A model generated the notes under the pieces. The model worked only from the letters and a program-made list of their open reading frames with translations, was not told the DNA's origin and did not search any database. Positions 51,660 to 62,366 of a stretch of DNA of 64,000 nt are shown piece by piece (the first letter of the stretch is position 1; each line of letters opens with the position of its first letter). The position numbers were made by a program, and so were the translations under genes. The DNA comes from Litomosoides sigmodontis (lineage: Eukaryota; Nematoda; Chromadorea; Rhabditida; Onchocercidae): NCBI GenBank assembly GCA_963070105.1, contig OY718806.1:2188865-2252864 (forward strand), read 5' to 3'.

Positions 51660-53897
51660 ATGAAGAAAATTTGGAAATCAGTTGTACGTTCAGTGAAAAA
51701 TCACAACTATCAACAAAAAGCAATTAAATATGCTGAGGATATTGAAAAAAGCGGGGTTCGTTTTCACTATATGAACTAATAATGCTGTTGAATTGTTTAA
51801 ATAACTCTTTATCAGCGTTTGTGGCTTTTTAACCATTTGCTACCCATTATGTTCAAGTTACTTTGAAAGCACTTCAGTGTGAAGTATCTGAATTTTGTTT
51901 GTGAGAATAGCATGCGCATTATTTTTTCTGTTCCGCTAATATGGAATTTTTTTACACCTGTGGTAGTCTTTTACTTATGGCAGATTCTTCGCTGTGAAAT
52001 TTATCTTGCGGTGGTTTTTCTTGTTTTAGGATTCTAAGGAGGTTTTTTCTTCAGCATACTGAAATAATTCAAAAGAATGTTTAATTTGTAGACTGTTCAT
52101 CGAGCGCCGCGATATCCAACGGAACAAAAACATTTTCAAAAGGTTCAGGCCAATGAGAAAATTACACAGGTATTACAAACTAAAACACTTTATCTAAAAG
52201 TAAAGAGTTTTTTTAAAAAAATTGTATTTTGTGACTACAACAGTAAAAGTTGCTGAAAAGCAATTTTAATGAGTTTTTATTTTGTTCTCTTATAATCCAT
52301 TACTTCGTGTTATGATTTCTTTTTTCTTTCAGGAAATAAAAAAACGAAACGATGTTTTAATAGACAATATGAACAAAATCACAGTAACTTCTTCTGAACC
52401 GGAAAGTCGTTGGACACCGACTAAGTACTGTTTTCAAGAAATATAATTGCTTAGATATTGTTAAACAAAAGAAATTCTGAACTTACATTCTCTGTTACCT
52501 TATATCTTTCTGCAGAGAATTACGGTCAAAAGACACAGAGTGGGTTCATAGAAATGATAATATATGGGAATTTGGATTTTATGAGCCTCCATCGGAAAAA
52601 ATACCGAAAGGAAAATTAACGTTTCGCGAAGCTATTGAGGCATGTTAATCACTGAACTTTTTATGAATTAAAAAGAATATCAGGAATTATGTCGTCATAA
52701 GTTTCCTATCGGCTTTCGTTATGGTCGTGCAGTACTTATTGCTTCATTACATGAAGATTGAAAAGGATAACATTATTTCTTATGTGTTCCTACTTCAATT
52801 TTTCTTCGTATTTTGCGAATTAATTTGCATCACTTTTTCAGATTTTGCGAACACAGTGTGACAAAGAATTTGCATTGAAATTAGATGATGAACGGAGAGA
52901 TGCTTTACTGCCACAGATTTTAGAAAGTTTGGAAAAGCATCCGGTATTGTAATGTTTCTCTTACACTGTTTTATATCTTTTAAATCGATTAACACTTGAT
53001 TTTATGCGATAGCTGCTTTGTTAATTTATGTAATTTATAGGCCATGCGGAGGATTGATAACGAAACTTTTAATAAAGTTTGGCAATATTTTAGACCTTTC
53101 GAGCGGAAGGAACAGCAATACGTATGAATTTTTGAAGTTTATCCATTGTCCATTATTCATTATTCATTGTTTGTTCATTAGCACTCTTTCCCACTCTAAT
53201 TAGATTGGTATTACAATGGTCAATATGATTTGAAATAATCGAATTACCTAAATTTCTACTTTAAGTCAGTAGCTATGAATTGCATCTGCAGGTCATTCTC
53301 ATTCATCTCCTGTATTGTAGTCGATTCGAAAAAAAATTTTGCTCCATAACAAAAATTTTTAGGACGTGTAATCTTTTACTTTTAGGTTGTAAGAAGGAAA
53401 GATATTGATGAACTTCGTGATATAATGCTAGGTTTTCACAAAGAACCAGAAATGCCATCTTTTGAAAGTTTGAAAAGACAGTGGGAACAGAGGCTGGAGA
53501 CCAAATCTCACGCCTCTTTGGAGGGAGGTTTGGTGAGTTGCATTTTGTTTTCATTTCAATAAATCCTTCTTTTTATTTACTTTGAATTACTTTTCTCGAT
53601 CTGATATTCAACTTTATAGGATGAAGAGAAAAATGAAAAGTTGAAAAGATTAGAAAAAATGAAGGAATTAAAAGAGCAAGAAGATGCGCGACTTTTAAAA
53701 GAACTAAAAAAGGTGAGTAATAAATGACTTTCTAACTTAATATTATGCGCATTCGAAAGTGATGTTTAAAAATTCTTTCGTAATTGAAAATTTTTTCTAT
53801 ATCATTCATGCAGTTTGATCTTACGAACGAAGACAAAGAACCGAGTGAAGCAATCACGAACAATGCAGAAAAACAACTGTTGGAGCGAGCGAAATGA
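51660..53897 (+). CDS. NDUFAF4-like mitochondrial complex I assembly factor
   Basis: Nine exons (51660-51755, 52092-52169, 52333-52424, 52516-52639, 52842-52943, 53041-53121, 53386-53532, 53620-53712, 53814-53897) join in phase to 298 residues. The N-terminus VVRSVKNHNYQQKAIKYAED and APRYPT parallels the NDUFAF4 start (IRNFNLENRAERE..., APRHPS). The diagnostic core is IPKGKLTFREAIEIL, matching IPKGK-x-S-x-x-EAL in NDUFAF4, followed by WQYFRPFE where NDUFAF4 has KYFVTFE. NDUFAF4 helps build the matrix arm of respiratory complex I. The protein is about 120 residues longer than the human one, with an acidic-basic coiled tail (EEKNEKLKRLEKMKELKEQE). The intron after exon 4 appears to begin with GC (GAG then GCATGT), since no GT donor keeps the phase. 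It is followed on the same strand by TRMU. Confidence 0.72.
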
Positions 53898-54005
53898 TTA
53901 ACGGGCAGGTATTGTGCAATGTCTTGATAATAAGTGTCTTGATGTGTAATTATTAGGTGTAAATGTGTACTTAATATTCGTAATTGTTAAGTTGGTATTA
54001 TGCTG

Positions 54006-54011
54006 AATAAA
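54006..54011 (+). terminator. Polyadenylation signal AATAAA of the NDUFAF4-like gene
   Basis: 108 bases after the stop codon, followed by A-rich sequence. Confidence 0.6.
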
Positions 54012-54390
54012 AAATTTTATGGAAAATTTGTTCATCCCTTCAAAGTAAAGTTACTGTGAGCAGGTTCACTTCTTGCCATGCTATGTTATATGTATAAATG
54101 TTTTTTTAATTTTTTAAAAGTGTAGAAAAGATAGCATTGTTCAGGGTAAGTAAAGAAAGTAGTTTATAATTCTTCATAATGAAGTTGATTATCGATAGTG
54201 TTATCCGACGATTCGTGTCGCGTGTATTCTTGTCAGTTGTCACTATCTTAAAGAGACTAAATAGCACTAGTTATGAAAACAGTTCTGTTTCACCCATCAA
54301 GTAGGTAGGTCGTACGTGTCGAAAATGGAATGATCTATCAACTTGTTTGTATTGTATTGTATATTTAGTACTAGTATCACCATTTTTGAA

Positions 54391-54399
54391 TTTCTTCAG
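54391..54399 (+). promoter_or_regulatory. Probable spliced-leader acceptor TTTCTTCAG
   Basis: Pyrimidine-rich acceptor 43 bases before the TRMU start codon with no fitting upstream exon. An intervening ATG at 54400 runs into a stop after five codons. Confidence 0.5.
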
Positions 54400-54442
54400 A
54401 TGGCTTACTTCAAATGAGCATTTAACGGTAAATTTGGTAACA

Positions 54443-56612
54443 ATGAAGCAAATCCGAAGAGTGGTATGTGCGATTTCTGGCGGCGTTGACAGTGCAGTTT
54501 CTGCGTATTTGTTGAAAAAACGGGGATTTGATGTAATTGGCGTCCATATGGTACGGTTTGCTGTGTGCAGTTAGCTATTATGATCAACAGTTATAAAATG
54601 TGTTCCAGTATTTTAGAGCGAAATAGTGCAATTTTTTTAAGATAAATTGGGATCATGTTGAAGAAGGTTCGAGCAATTGTCCGCAGTCTGTGGACGAAAA
54701 AGATGCGGAAAAAGTGTGCAACCATTTAAAAATACCCTATTATGTGACCAATTTTGTAGACAAATATTGGACCGAGATTTTCACGTAAGTTCAACTGAAA
54801 CATCGGGCATTCTGAGGCTTAAAATTACAAAATGAATTTAATTGGATTGATTCTAATTTAATATTTCAAGTAAAATGAGAGTTAGGTTATTGTTCTGTTC
54901 AGATATTTCTTGGATAATTATCGTAAAGGGAGAACAGTTGTGTCTGATGTTCTCTGCAATAAAGCAATAAAATTTGATCGATTTCATAAATACGCATTTG
55001 ATGAACTTAAAGCTGATGCTGTTGCAACAGGTCATTTTGCGAGGACAAGTTTTGGTGATTTTTTGGAGAAGCGTGCGGAAAGTGGTTGTAAGTGGAATTT
55101 AGTATGATTAATTTAAGAAGGTGGGAAACCATCTGAGGAATTAGACAATGTGATGGTTTCAGTTATTGCTTGGAAATAGAAATTAAGACGTTATGATTCG
55201 AGTGTTATATTAATTAAAAATATTAAAAAGTTATATTAATTAATTAAGAAGTGTTACATGACTGAAAAAATGAAAAGCGTTGTGTGAATATAACTGTTAC
55301 TATCAAGCTTTATTTTTATAAAATGTTTCATATCCATAATATTCCGTTATTGCCTCATTTTATTCGAAGTAATTACTTAGTAATTCGATTGCTTGCTGCT
55401 GTGGATCCGATCAAAGACCAAACGTTTTTCCTGTCAACTTTAACTCAATCTCAGTTGAGGAGGTCAATGTTTCCCGTAGGTTCGCTAACAAAGCGACAAG
55501 TACGCCAAATTGCGATTGATGTTGGGATGACTGAAATTGCCAAAAAGGCGGAGGTGAGTTGTTTTCTGCTTATATTTTTCCTTTGCGACAAGGTGGATTA
55601 GTTTTATTCTAACAACGTTAAATGAAAATAGTTACTCTGTATTTAAAATAGATTTTTTAGAGCATGGGACTTTGCTTCATTGGAAAAAGAAAGCATTTCA
55701 ACTCCTTTATCAGTAAGGTAAGGCATTAAATTTTCCATAATTTGACAGAGAGAGGTATTTTGTAAGTGTTTATGCCGCTATACATATTGGTAATGAACAT
55801 ATCAGTTTTATAGTATATTGAACCTGTGATTGGTCCAGCGAAGGACATAGATACTGGTAAAATTGTTTTTGAACACAAAGGTATACATCACTATACAATT
55901 GGTAAACGAATTACAATGGTACCCGATCATTGTCAGAGTGCTGTTGGTTTATTTGCTGCTGGTCTTGACGACAAAACTCAAACTCTCTGGGTGGTTCGTC
56001 TTCCTTCAATTTACTTCAGCGTTGCGAGAATTTAAAATATTTCGAAGTTTCATGCTCGGAAAGTTTTCCGATGGGAAATCTATGGTTATATTTTTTTAGT
56101 GAAATAACACCAATTCATATTTAAAAATTCAAATATTTTAGTGTCAAGGGTCTCATCACCCAGCTCTATTTGCTAGCGAATTTGTTGTTAAAGAACCTCT
56201 TTGGATATCTGAATGTCCTATAAGCGATGCAGGTTCGTCTCTCATTTTCTTGCGTATTTTTATGGTATCTTATTTATGGACTATTCAGAGTCCATAAATG
56301 TTGAAGTTTGTATTTCCAGGTACTGTAAGAACGGAATTTCGTTGCCAAAGAACACATCCAGCACTACTTTGTGAAATTACTCGACTGGAAAAAGGGCTTC
56401 TAAAAGTTAAGCCCTATAATCCAATTCGAGCAGCTGCACCTGGCCAGGTATTGTTTTCATGTTTTTTTTAATAATCAGAAAATAATTCTGTAGGTAGTTT
56501 GCTGTTAAATAAATTATAATTTCAGATCTGTGTTTTTTATAACGACAACGAATGTCTCGGTGGCGGTGAAATACAGTATGTTTTAGCAACACTAGCCGAT
56601 GTAAAAAACTGA
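54443..56612 (+). CDS. Mitochondrial tRNA 2-thiouridylase (TRMU/MTU1, MnmA family)
   Basis: Nine exons (54443-54550, 54642-54784, 54903-55087, 55381-55553, 55661-55717, 55814-55993, 56142-56232, 56320-56447, 56526-56612) join in phase to 383 residues, normal for the family. The enzyme adenylates and then thiolates U34 of mitochondrial tRNAs for Lys, Glu and Gln. The PP-loop SGGVDS is at residues 12-17; NWDHVEE, ATGHFAR and GVDPIKDQ-like [13 protein letters not shown] follow. Cys102 in [10 protein letters not shown] and Cys208 in [10 protein letters not shown] correspond to the two catalytic cysteines. The tail has [21 protein letters not shown] and the CLGGGEI end of the beta-barrel domain. 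The usual NP before the first cysteine motif is replaced: [10 protein letters not shown] instead of TPNPDxxCNK. No clear N-terminal presequence is visible. Confidence 0.95.
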
Positions 56613-57114
56613 TAAATTTCGTTATTACCCAAACTTCTGCATAGAACATCACATAAGAACATAAGAAGTGTCCTTCACACTAATTCTTGTTTCTGTTTTA
56701 ATTTTATTTTGTTTTGAATATACATTTTTGTTGTTTAAGAATATATAGGAATATACATCAATTATGAGAAAATGTCGTTTTTTACCCCGTGCTGTCCAGA
56801 TTCCTTCGAAAATTTCTGGGAAAGCGATAAGTTAAATATGAAGCAAAAGAGTTCAGATGGTTTATAATGTTTATAGTGTACTTCTTACCAAATCTTTTTT
56901 TCAAAAATGACTTAAAAATTTACTTGATGCTCTAGAATTTTCTAATTGAACTGACTGTATCTTGCAGTTAGTTGTGTTTCCAGTTAAGTTTATGATAATT
57001 TAAAGTTTCTGGTTTAACGAAAAAGATAAGCATGGATAATATTGAAAATCAAGTAATGAAATAAAAATATGCATAATTACTTAAACATGAATTTTTATCA
57101 TTTAGCGCTTTCTA
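56613..57114. other. Spacer between two convergent genes
   Basis: 3' flank of TRMU and of the minus-strand secreted-protein gene. AT-rich; no coding stretch and no strong polyadenylation hexamer on either strand was identified with confidence. Confidence 0.55.
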
Positions 57115-58410
57115 TCACATTGGTTGTGATGGTGGATTAGGTGCCGAACTAGACCAGTTAGTCAAGAAACGTCTCGGCCCGCAGCACACACAGGATACTG
57201 GTGGCAGTGGTGGCAAGATTAGTGGTGGTATGGACCCTTGTCGTTTCTGAAACACTTCGATCTTATGGATGAACTTTTGGCTTTTGCAGATTATAGTCTT
57301 ATGAGCACTTGAGTGTTTTTTCTCCAGTCCATAATACATTTAGGAAAGCGAACCATTCGTTGAAATGGTGGTAACGTGATGTCTGGGAATTGACCGGCAA
57401 TGAGTCTTGTTGAATTAATTAGGAATCCGTGCACATCTCTCTAAAATATTAGATTCTTAATTTTCGGCAACAGAACCATCACCCACCTCATTTGTTGAGA
57501 TAAACTGGTATTCTCAATTTTGCAAGTAGAAAAATAGTTGAGAACTTGCTGTGTTTATGGCGTAGTGTTTGCAAGCCATTTTGCAACAAGATGTGCATGC
57601 TTGCGAGGATGTGGTCGCTATATTTGCACATGGCATCCTTACTGCATTTGAGGATAAATCACTGCCGTAATACGAAGATGGCAATTGAGCATTAACGTTC
57701 AAGCCTGCTGACGCAGCTGATTCATCATTTTCCAAAACAACTAAGATTGACGCATCAAGCGTACACACATTTCCTAAATTTTTTATTATAATTAAAAAAA
57801 TGCTTGTCTTTAATTTTTCATTGTTACAACCGTAAATAATTAGATGAGCGGATAACCTATTTGAATATAGCAGATTTAAAATTAATTTCAAACTTACTAT
57901 CGTCAAAAAGAGTCCATAGGAATGGTGGCCGAGTTGGTTGCATTGGTGACGGTACTCCCCAACCTGGCATTGGCATTCCACCAGGTGGTACTGCCCATCC
58001 TCCGGTCTGCGGTTGCATCAAATTTTGTTGTGGTGCCCAACCTTGTGCTTGCCATTGTGGTAACTCATATGGCTGACCCCAATAGTAACGGTGACCTTCG
58101 CCTGTTCGATTTTTCAATGTTGCCTATAAAATATGTCAATTCGAATGGATTACTCTAATGTTTCAAAGTAGATGTATAGTTTATTAAAATTAACGACTGT
58201 TTTAAATAAAATCACTGGGATCTGTTTAAAACTTTAGCGAAATAAATGATGCAAAATTCTAGCAAACTTATTAATTTAGCAAATTGAGACAACAAAAATC
58301 TTGTTCATTAAATAAATCAAACAGTTATTAAATTGTTAACTCACGTTGGATCTCCCTACAACAACAAGCAGGAATAGCGTAATAGTTGCGATGGCCCAGG
58401 TCGAGCGCAT
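57115..58410 (-). CDS. Secreted Pro/Trp/Gln-rich protein with CxxCC and CxCC motifs, copy A
   Basis: Five exons, from the start: 58410-58345, 58123-57898, 57773-57550, 57440-57354, 57246-57115, in phase to 244 residues. The family is not one I can name. Exon 1 is a signal peptide (MRSTWAIATITLFLLVVVG). Exon 2 starts KNRTGEGHRYYWGQP and is rich in Trp, Pro, Gln, Gly and Met. Exon 3 carries QACTSCCKMACKHY. Exon 4 encodes DVHGFLINSTRLIAGQFPD. Exon 5 begins with KRQG, making an RMKR dibasic stretch with exon 4, and ends with PPVSCVCCGPRRF. A paralog lies head to head at 60921-62366 with an identical-length second exon and the same motifs. The intron after exon 3 seems to start with GC (ACA then GCAAGT), the only join that keeps the phase. 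Probably secreted and perhaps proteolytically processed. Confidence 0.7.
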
Positions 58411-60920
58411 TTCTTTTGCTGAAGTTGTAAAAAAGTGACTGTGAAAGCACAGCTAATTTTTATATGCAAAAGCAGTAATGCTTAGGGCGGAGCTTTCCAA
58501 ATTTTTTTATCATTTCAGTAAGTTTTACATCCCTGACTTATGTTACAATGGTTTTTTTTTTGTTAAAATCGAAAACTGAAACCAATCCTTCAACTTTATA
58601 ACGTTAGATTTAATGTAAATAGTTCAAATGAATAATTTAGGTAGGCATAAAGGTACCTTATTAGTTTGAAAAAATTTTTCAACACATTTTGAATGATTCA
58701 TAGAAATATAATTCTATCAATTCATTCAAATAATTGCCTATTGTACTAGGAAAAAAGAATGAGATTACCAAACACATAATGATTAATAATAATAAATAAT
58801 AATATAATAAGTAATTAATAATTAATACTAATTAATAACAACAATAACAAATAAATTATAATAAATAGTTAATAATAACTAATAATTAATAATTATAAAT
58901 TATTAATTACGAGCCAATAATTAATAATAAATAGTTGGTAATTAATAATAAATAATTAATAATAATTGATTAATAATAAATAACATTAATAATAATTGAT
59001 ATAATAAATATAATTGATATAATAATATCAATAATGATTAATAATATTAATAATAATTGATAATAGTTATAATAACTAATAATTAATAATTAACAATTAA
59101 TAATTAATAATTTAATAATAATAATATTAATAATGAATAATATAATGAAAACAATGAATAATATAATGAAAATAATAAATAATGAAGTTTACCTCAGACT
59201 TCAGGCGGGTGGAAGTTTCAAACAGATCAGGTGCGGATATTTCCACAGATACAACCAGTGTTCTCAAAGCATAATAACACCGTATGATGATGGTAGTAAC
59301 GGATGCGGTGGTGGTGATAATGGTGGAGATTATCATAAAGGCGTAACAGTGCTTATCACAGCCACGGATGATAAGGAAAATGTGAAAGGAATAGTGCTTA
59401 GATTTAATGATACCATGGTAATTGTTGATGAACATTGCTGTAGTGTGTAAGATGTTTTATGTAAATCATCTTGACAATCAATTTCACTGATAGTACAAAC
59501 GACACAACTTATTCTGGATAGTTGTTACCTTTTTGGACTTTGTAAATTTCGAAAACATTTATAAATTTTTTATATGTAAGGCAAAAATGCTAGCTTATTC
59601 ATTTAAATTTTTTTTTCAATACGTAGCAAAAAGTCGCAGCAAAATGCCAAAATGTAGATTGCATTCGTTGAATTTCAATAATATGATAATTTTATTAGTT
59701 GAAATATTCGGAGAATTTCTGTAAGTATTGACATATATCATCAAAGAATACTAAGATGATAGAGCGAAATTCATAAACGTTATTTTTCGTAATGATTCAT
59801 AGTAACGTGAGATGCTTGAAAATAATCTGTTACCATCTATAATTGCATTTTCTTATAGCTTGTGAAAATCTTCGCTAATTTCTTTTCTTCCTTTGAGAAT
59901 TTCAGCTGGAATTATTTCTATCTGACGAGAAAATCACACTTTGTAAGTGTGATGAAATTGTTTTGTAATAATTCCTAAATCTTCATTTCTTGTCTTCTTT
60001 TTTCTGCTTCTTATCTTTATATCTTTGAATAGCAGCAATATTCCGACGTTTGAGATTCAAAAATTTTACTCGTTATTTGACAAATCTTATAATATTTTCT
60101 GCTGCAAATTGATGATCAATCAACGCACGTAATGCATTTACCATACGTCCTAATTTGTTTTACGAATATAAGCTGCTAGCATTAAAGCAATCATCATAGT
60201 GTGCTTAGCTGGTTCCAAATTTAACCATATATATATGTGGATTTAGGATAATGCTACTCACTAAAGCAGCAAAGGTCGGGAGGGAGACGAAGAAAAGGAA
60301 AATAGAAACTTTGTTTTACAAGTTGCAACATTTTCAAAAATGTTAAATTTTGAGATTTGAGAATTTTAAATTATAATTTTTCTTGCAGACACTTTTCCGC
60401 ACCGATGATTCTTGCTTTGGAATGGAATAATAGCTTGGAAATGGTGCTTTTTCTGTTTGACATTCTACTCTTTTCCAAGTATCTATGAATAATAATAATA
60501 ATAATATCACAAGCAATTCATACTATATCATTCATTCATCATTAAGTTGCATCTAAGATTGCTGATCAAATCTTATTTGCAGATGATAATGGATGATGCT
60601 TTTTAACTGATTATGAGCTCCAAAAGTAGTCGAAAATTACGACATTGAAGAAGTTGCATCATTTTTGAAATATGCCAAAAGTGCTAAGAAAAAAATTTTG
60701 TAGCAAAATTTAAGTCATTTTGAAAATTTTATCAAAAATTGTCTTGATTTTACAAATTCTAAATTACACAATAAAGTTTACAAACTTTCGTTTTTCTAAT
60801 AATAGCATGTGCAACACAGATTATGTAATGAACCGCCCACTGATTCCAAAAGTGATAAATAGTTGAATTTTTCATCATTGGTTATTTCGTGTCTTAAAAA
60901 AGAGCTTCGTGCAACAACAA
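58411..60920. other. Region between divergent paralogs
   Basis: About 2.5 kb holding the 5' flanks of the two secreted-protein genes. It contains the AAT-type repeat at 58782-59190 and a stretch at 59187-59450 that is open on both strands (see findings). No further gene supported. Confidence 0.55.
58782..59190. repeat. (AAT)n-type degenerate trinucleotide tract
   Basis: About 400 bases made almost only of AATAAT, TAATTAATAA and similar units, with a last section repeating AATGAATAATATAATGAAAA. It lies between the two divergent paralogs. Confidence 0.88.
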
Positions 60921-62366
60921 ATGTTCCTACTGCTAGTTTTTCCCTCAATTATAGGAACTGTCTCTGCAACAGTGCTACCAAAGGTTTGATTTGTTGGAGG
61001 GAAAAATTATTTCGCAAATATTAACATATTTTGATTGTTTCTTTTTTTTAAGTCAGATTTTGAAATTAAAAATTTTTATTTTGGAAATATATTTTAGATG
61101 AAAATAACAACTACTTCTTTTTCTTTCTCAGCAAAACATATCAAGCGCAGTGAAAAATGAAACTGGCGAAGGGCACTGGTATCCACCACCGCCGCCACCA
61201 CCACCACCACCACGACCACCAGTATCACCTGTGTACGGTGATACGTCATCATTTTCCTATCCATATGGTTATCAACAGCCTTCATCAGGCTACTATCCCT
61301 ATACATCTTGCTATCCATTTCCATCATGTGACAATGTAATGCCATTTGCGCTCGATCGTAAGCTTTATTTCACCTTTTTCATTTGATATTTGCCAGCTAA
61401 TTTTTTTAGGCCATCATGCATATTAATATGTGGAACCTGTGGTGAGGCAAAATTTGGATAAATATTGTCAGTAATTAGCGAAAATGAGGAAGAAAGGTTT
61501 AATCGTATAGTACTTTAACTGAAGTAAAGATCGTTAAAATTTTAAATTTTTTTCAGAATTTTATTGCTCAGCACATGGATCATTCGCTTTGGGAACAGGT
61601 ATGAAGTGACTTGCATTAGTTTCATTATTTCGGTAAGCAAATTTCCCAACAAATTTGCAAAGTGGATAGTAATTTCGTCAACTGCAATGAATTATGATCT
61701 CAGTCTCAGTTGCTATAAAACCTTGAGAAAGAACTGAAGATTATCATGTAGTAAGAATTGCAGTTACGAAGATAATTTCTTTCTACAGGGAATCCATCGA
61801 ACAAACTAATGCGAGAATTTTGCCGATTTACTGCGACTTCTAGCGAAAATTCTTGTAACACTTGTTGCAAAATCGCCGCACGACACCACACTACCTCAGT
61901 TGTTAGTTTTCAACACCTAAATTAAAAATCAATACCAATTAAGCTGACAGTACCTGTTATGCTCGGACAGGCAAATATAAAGTTTCCCTGAATAACCGAC
62001 CCTCAATTTCAGGATGAAGTGAGCGGCATAATATTTGCATTCGATCCAAATACGCCACCCGTACACACCTACCCTAAACCCCACCATGCTTCACTTCTTC
62101 GAAAAAAAAGAGTTAGTTCAACAAAATTTACAAATCAGAATTAGGGACTACATTACGTAGAACCTATGTTAGCCCGGATATAGCTTATTTAATTGCAGGC
62201 TATAAAAATTGCTACCCGGACCGAGACAAATCCTACCAAAATGCAAAATTCAGTTAATTTATCAAAATCGCCTGGCCTAATACCTATTGGCGGTAGCATA
62301 GCACCGTCAAACGACATACCACAATGCTTCTGTTGCGCACCGATGAGATCTATCCATTCGTTTTGA
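60921..62366 (+). CDS. Secreted Pro/Tyr-rich protein with CxxCC and CxCC motifs, copy B
   Basis: Six exons (60921-60983, 61132-61357, 61557-61598, 61789-61898, 62013-62111, 62199-62366) join in phase to 235 residues. Exon 1 is a signal peptide (MFLLLVFPSIIGTVSA). Exon 2 begins with AVKNETGEGHWYP, a run of ten prolines, then a Tyr/Pro/Ser stretch (YGYQQPSSGYYPYTSCY). Exon 3 is the short FYCSAHGSFALG. Exon 4 carries FCRFTATSSENSCNTCCKIA, matching CTSCCKMA in copy A. Exon 5 has DEVSGIIFAFDPN and ends in HHASLLRKKR, a furin-like basic site at the exon junction. Exon 6 has GLIPIGGSIAP and the final CFCCAPMRS, matching CVCCGPRR in copy A. The poly-Pro tract and the YGY pieces suggest an extracellular matrix or cuticle-associated role, which is inference. 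The family is not known to me by name. Confidence 0.72.

Larger units (their letters stand above)
53898..54442 (+). other. 3' UTR of the NDUFAF4-like gene and spacer to TRMU
   Basis: AATAAA at 54006-54011, then T-rich sequence and an acceptor-like TTTCTTCAG ending at 54399, 43 bases before the TRMU start. The arrangement would fit a two-gene operon or two independent trans-spliced genes. Confidence 0.5.

Noticed and set aside
57925..57965. GGTGGCCGAGTTGGTTGCATTGG, which looks like the start of a Ser/Leu tRNA gene
   Set aside because: No acceptor stem or TPsiC arm follows, and the stretch is coding exon 2 of secreted copy A on the other strand.
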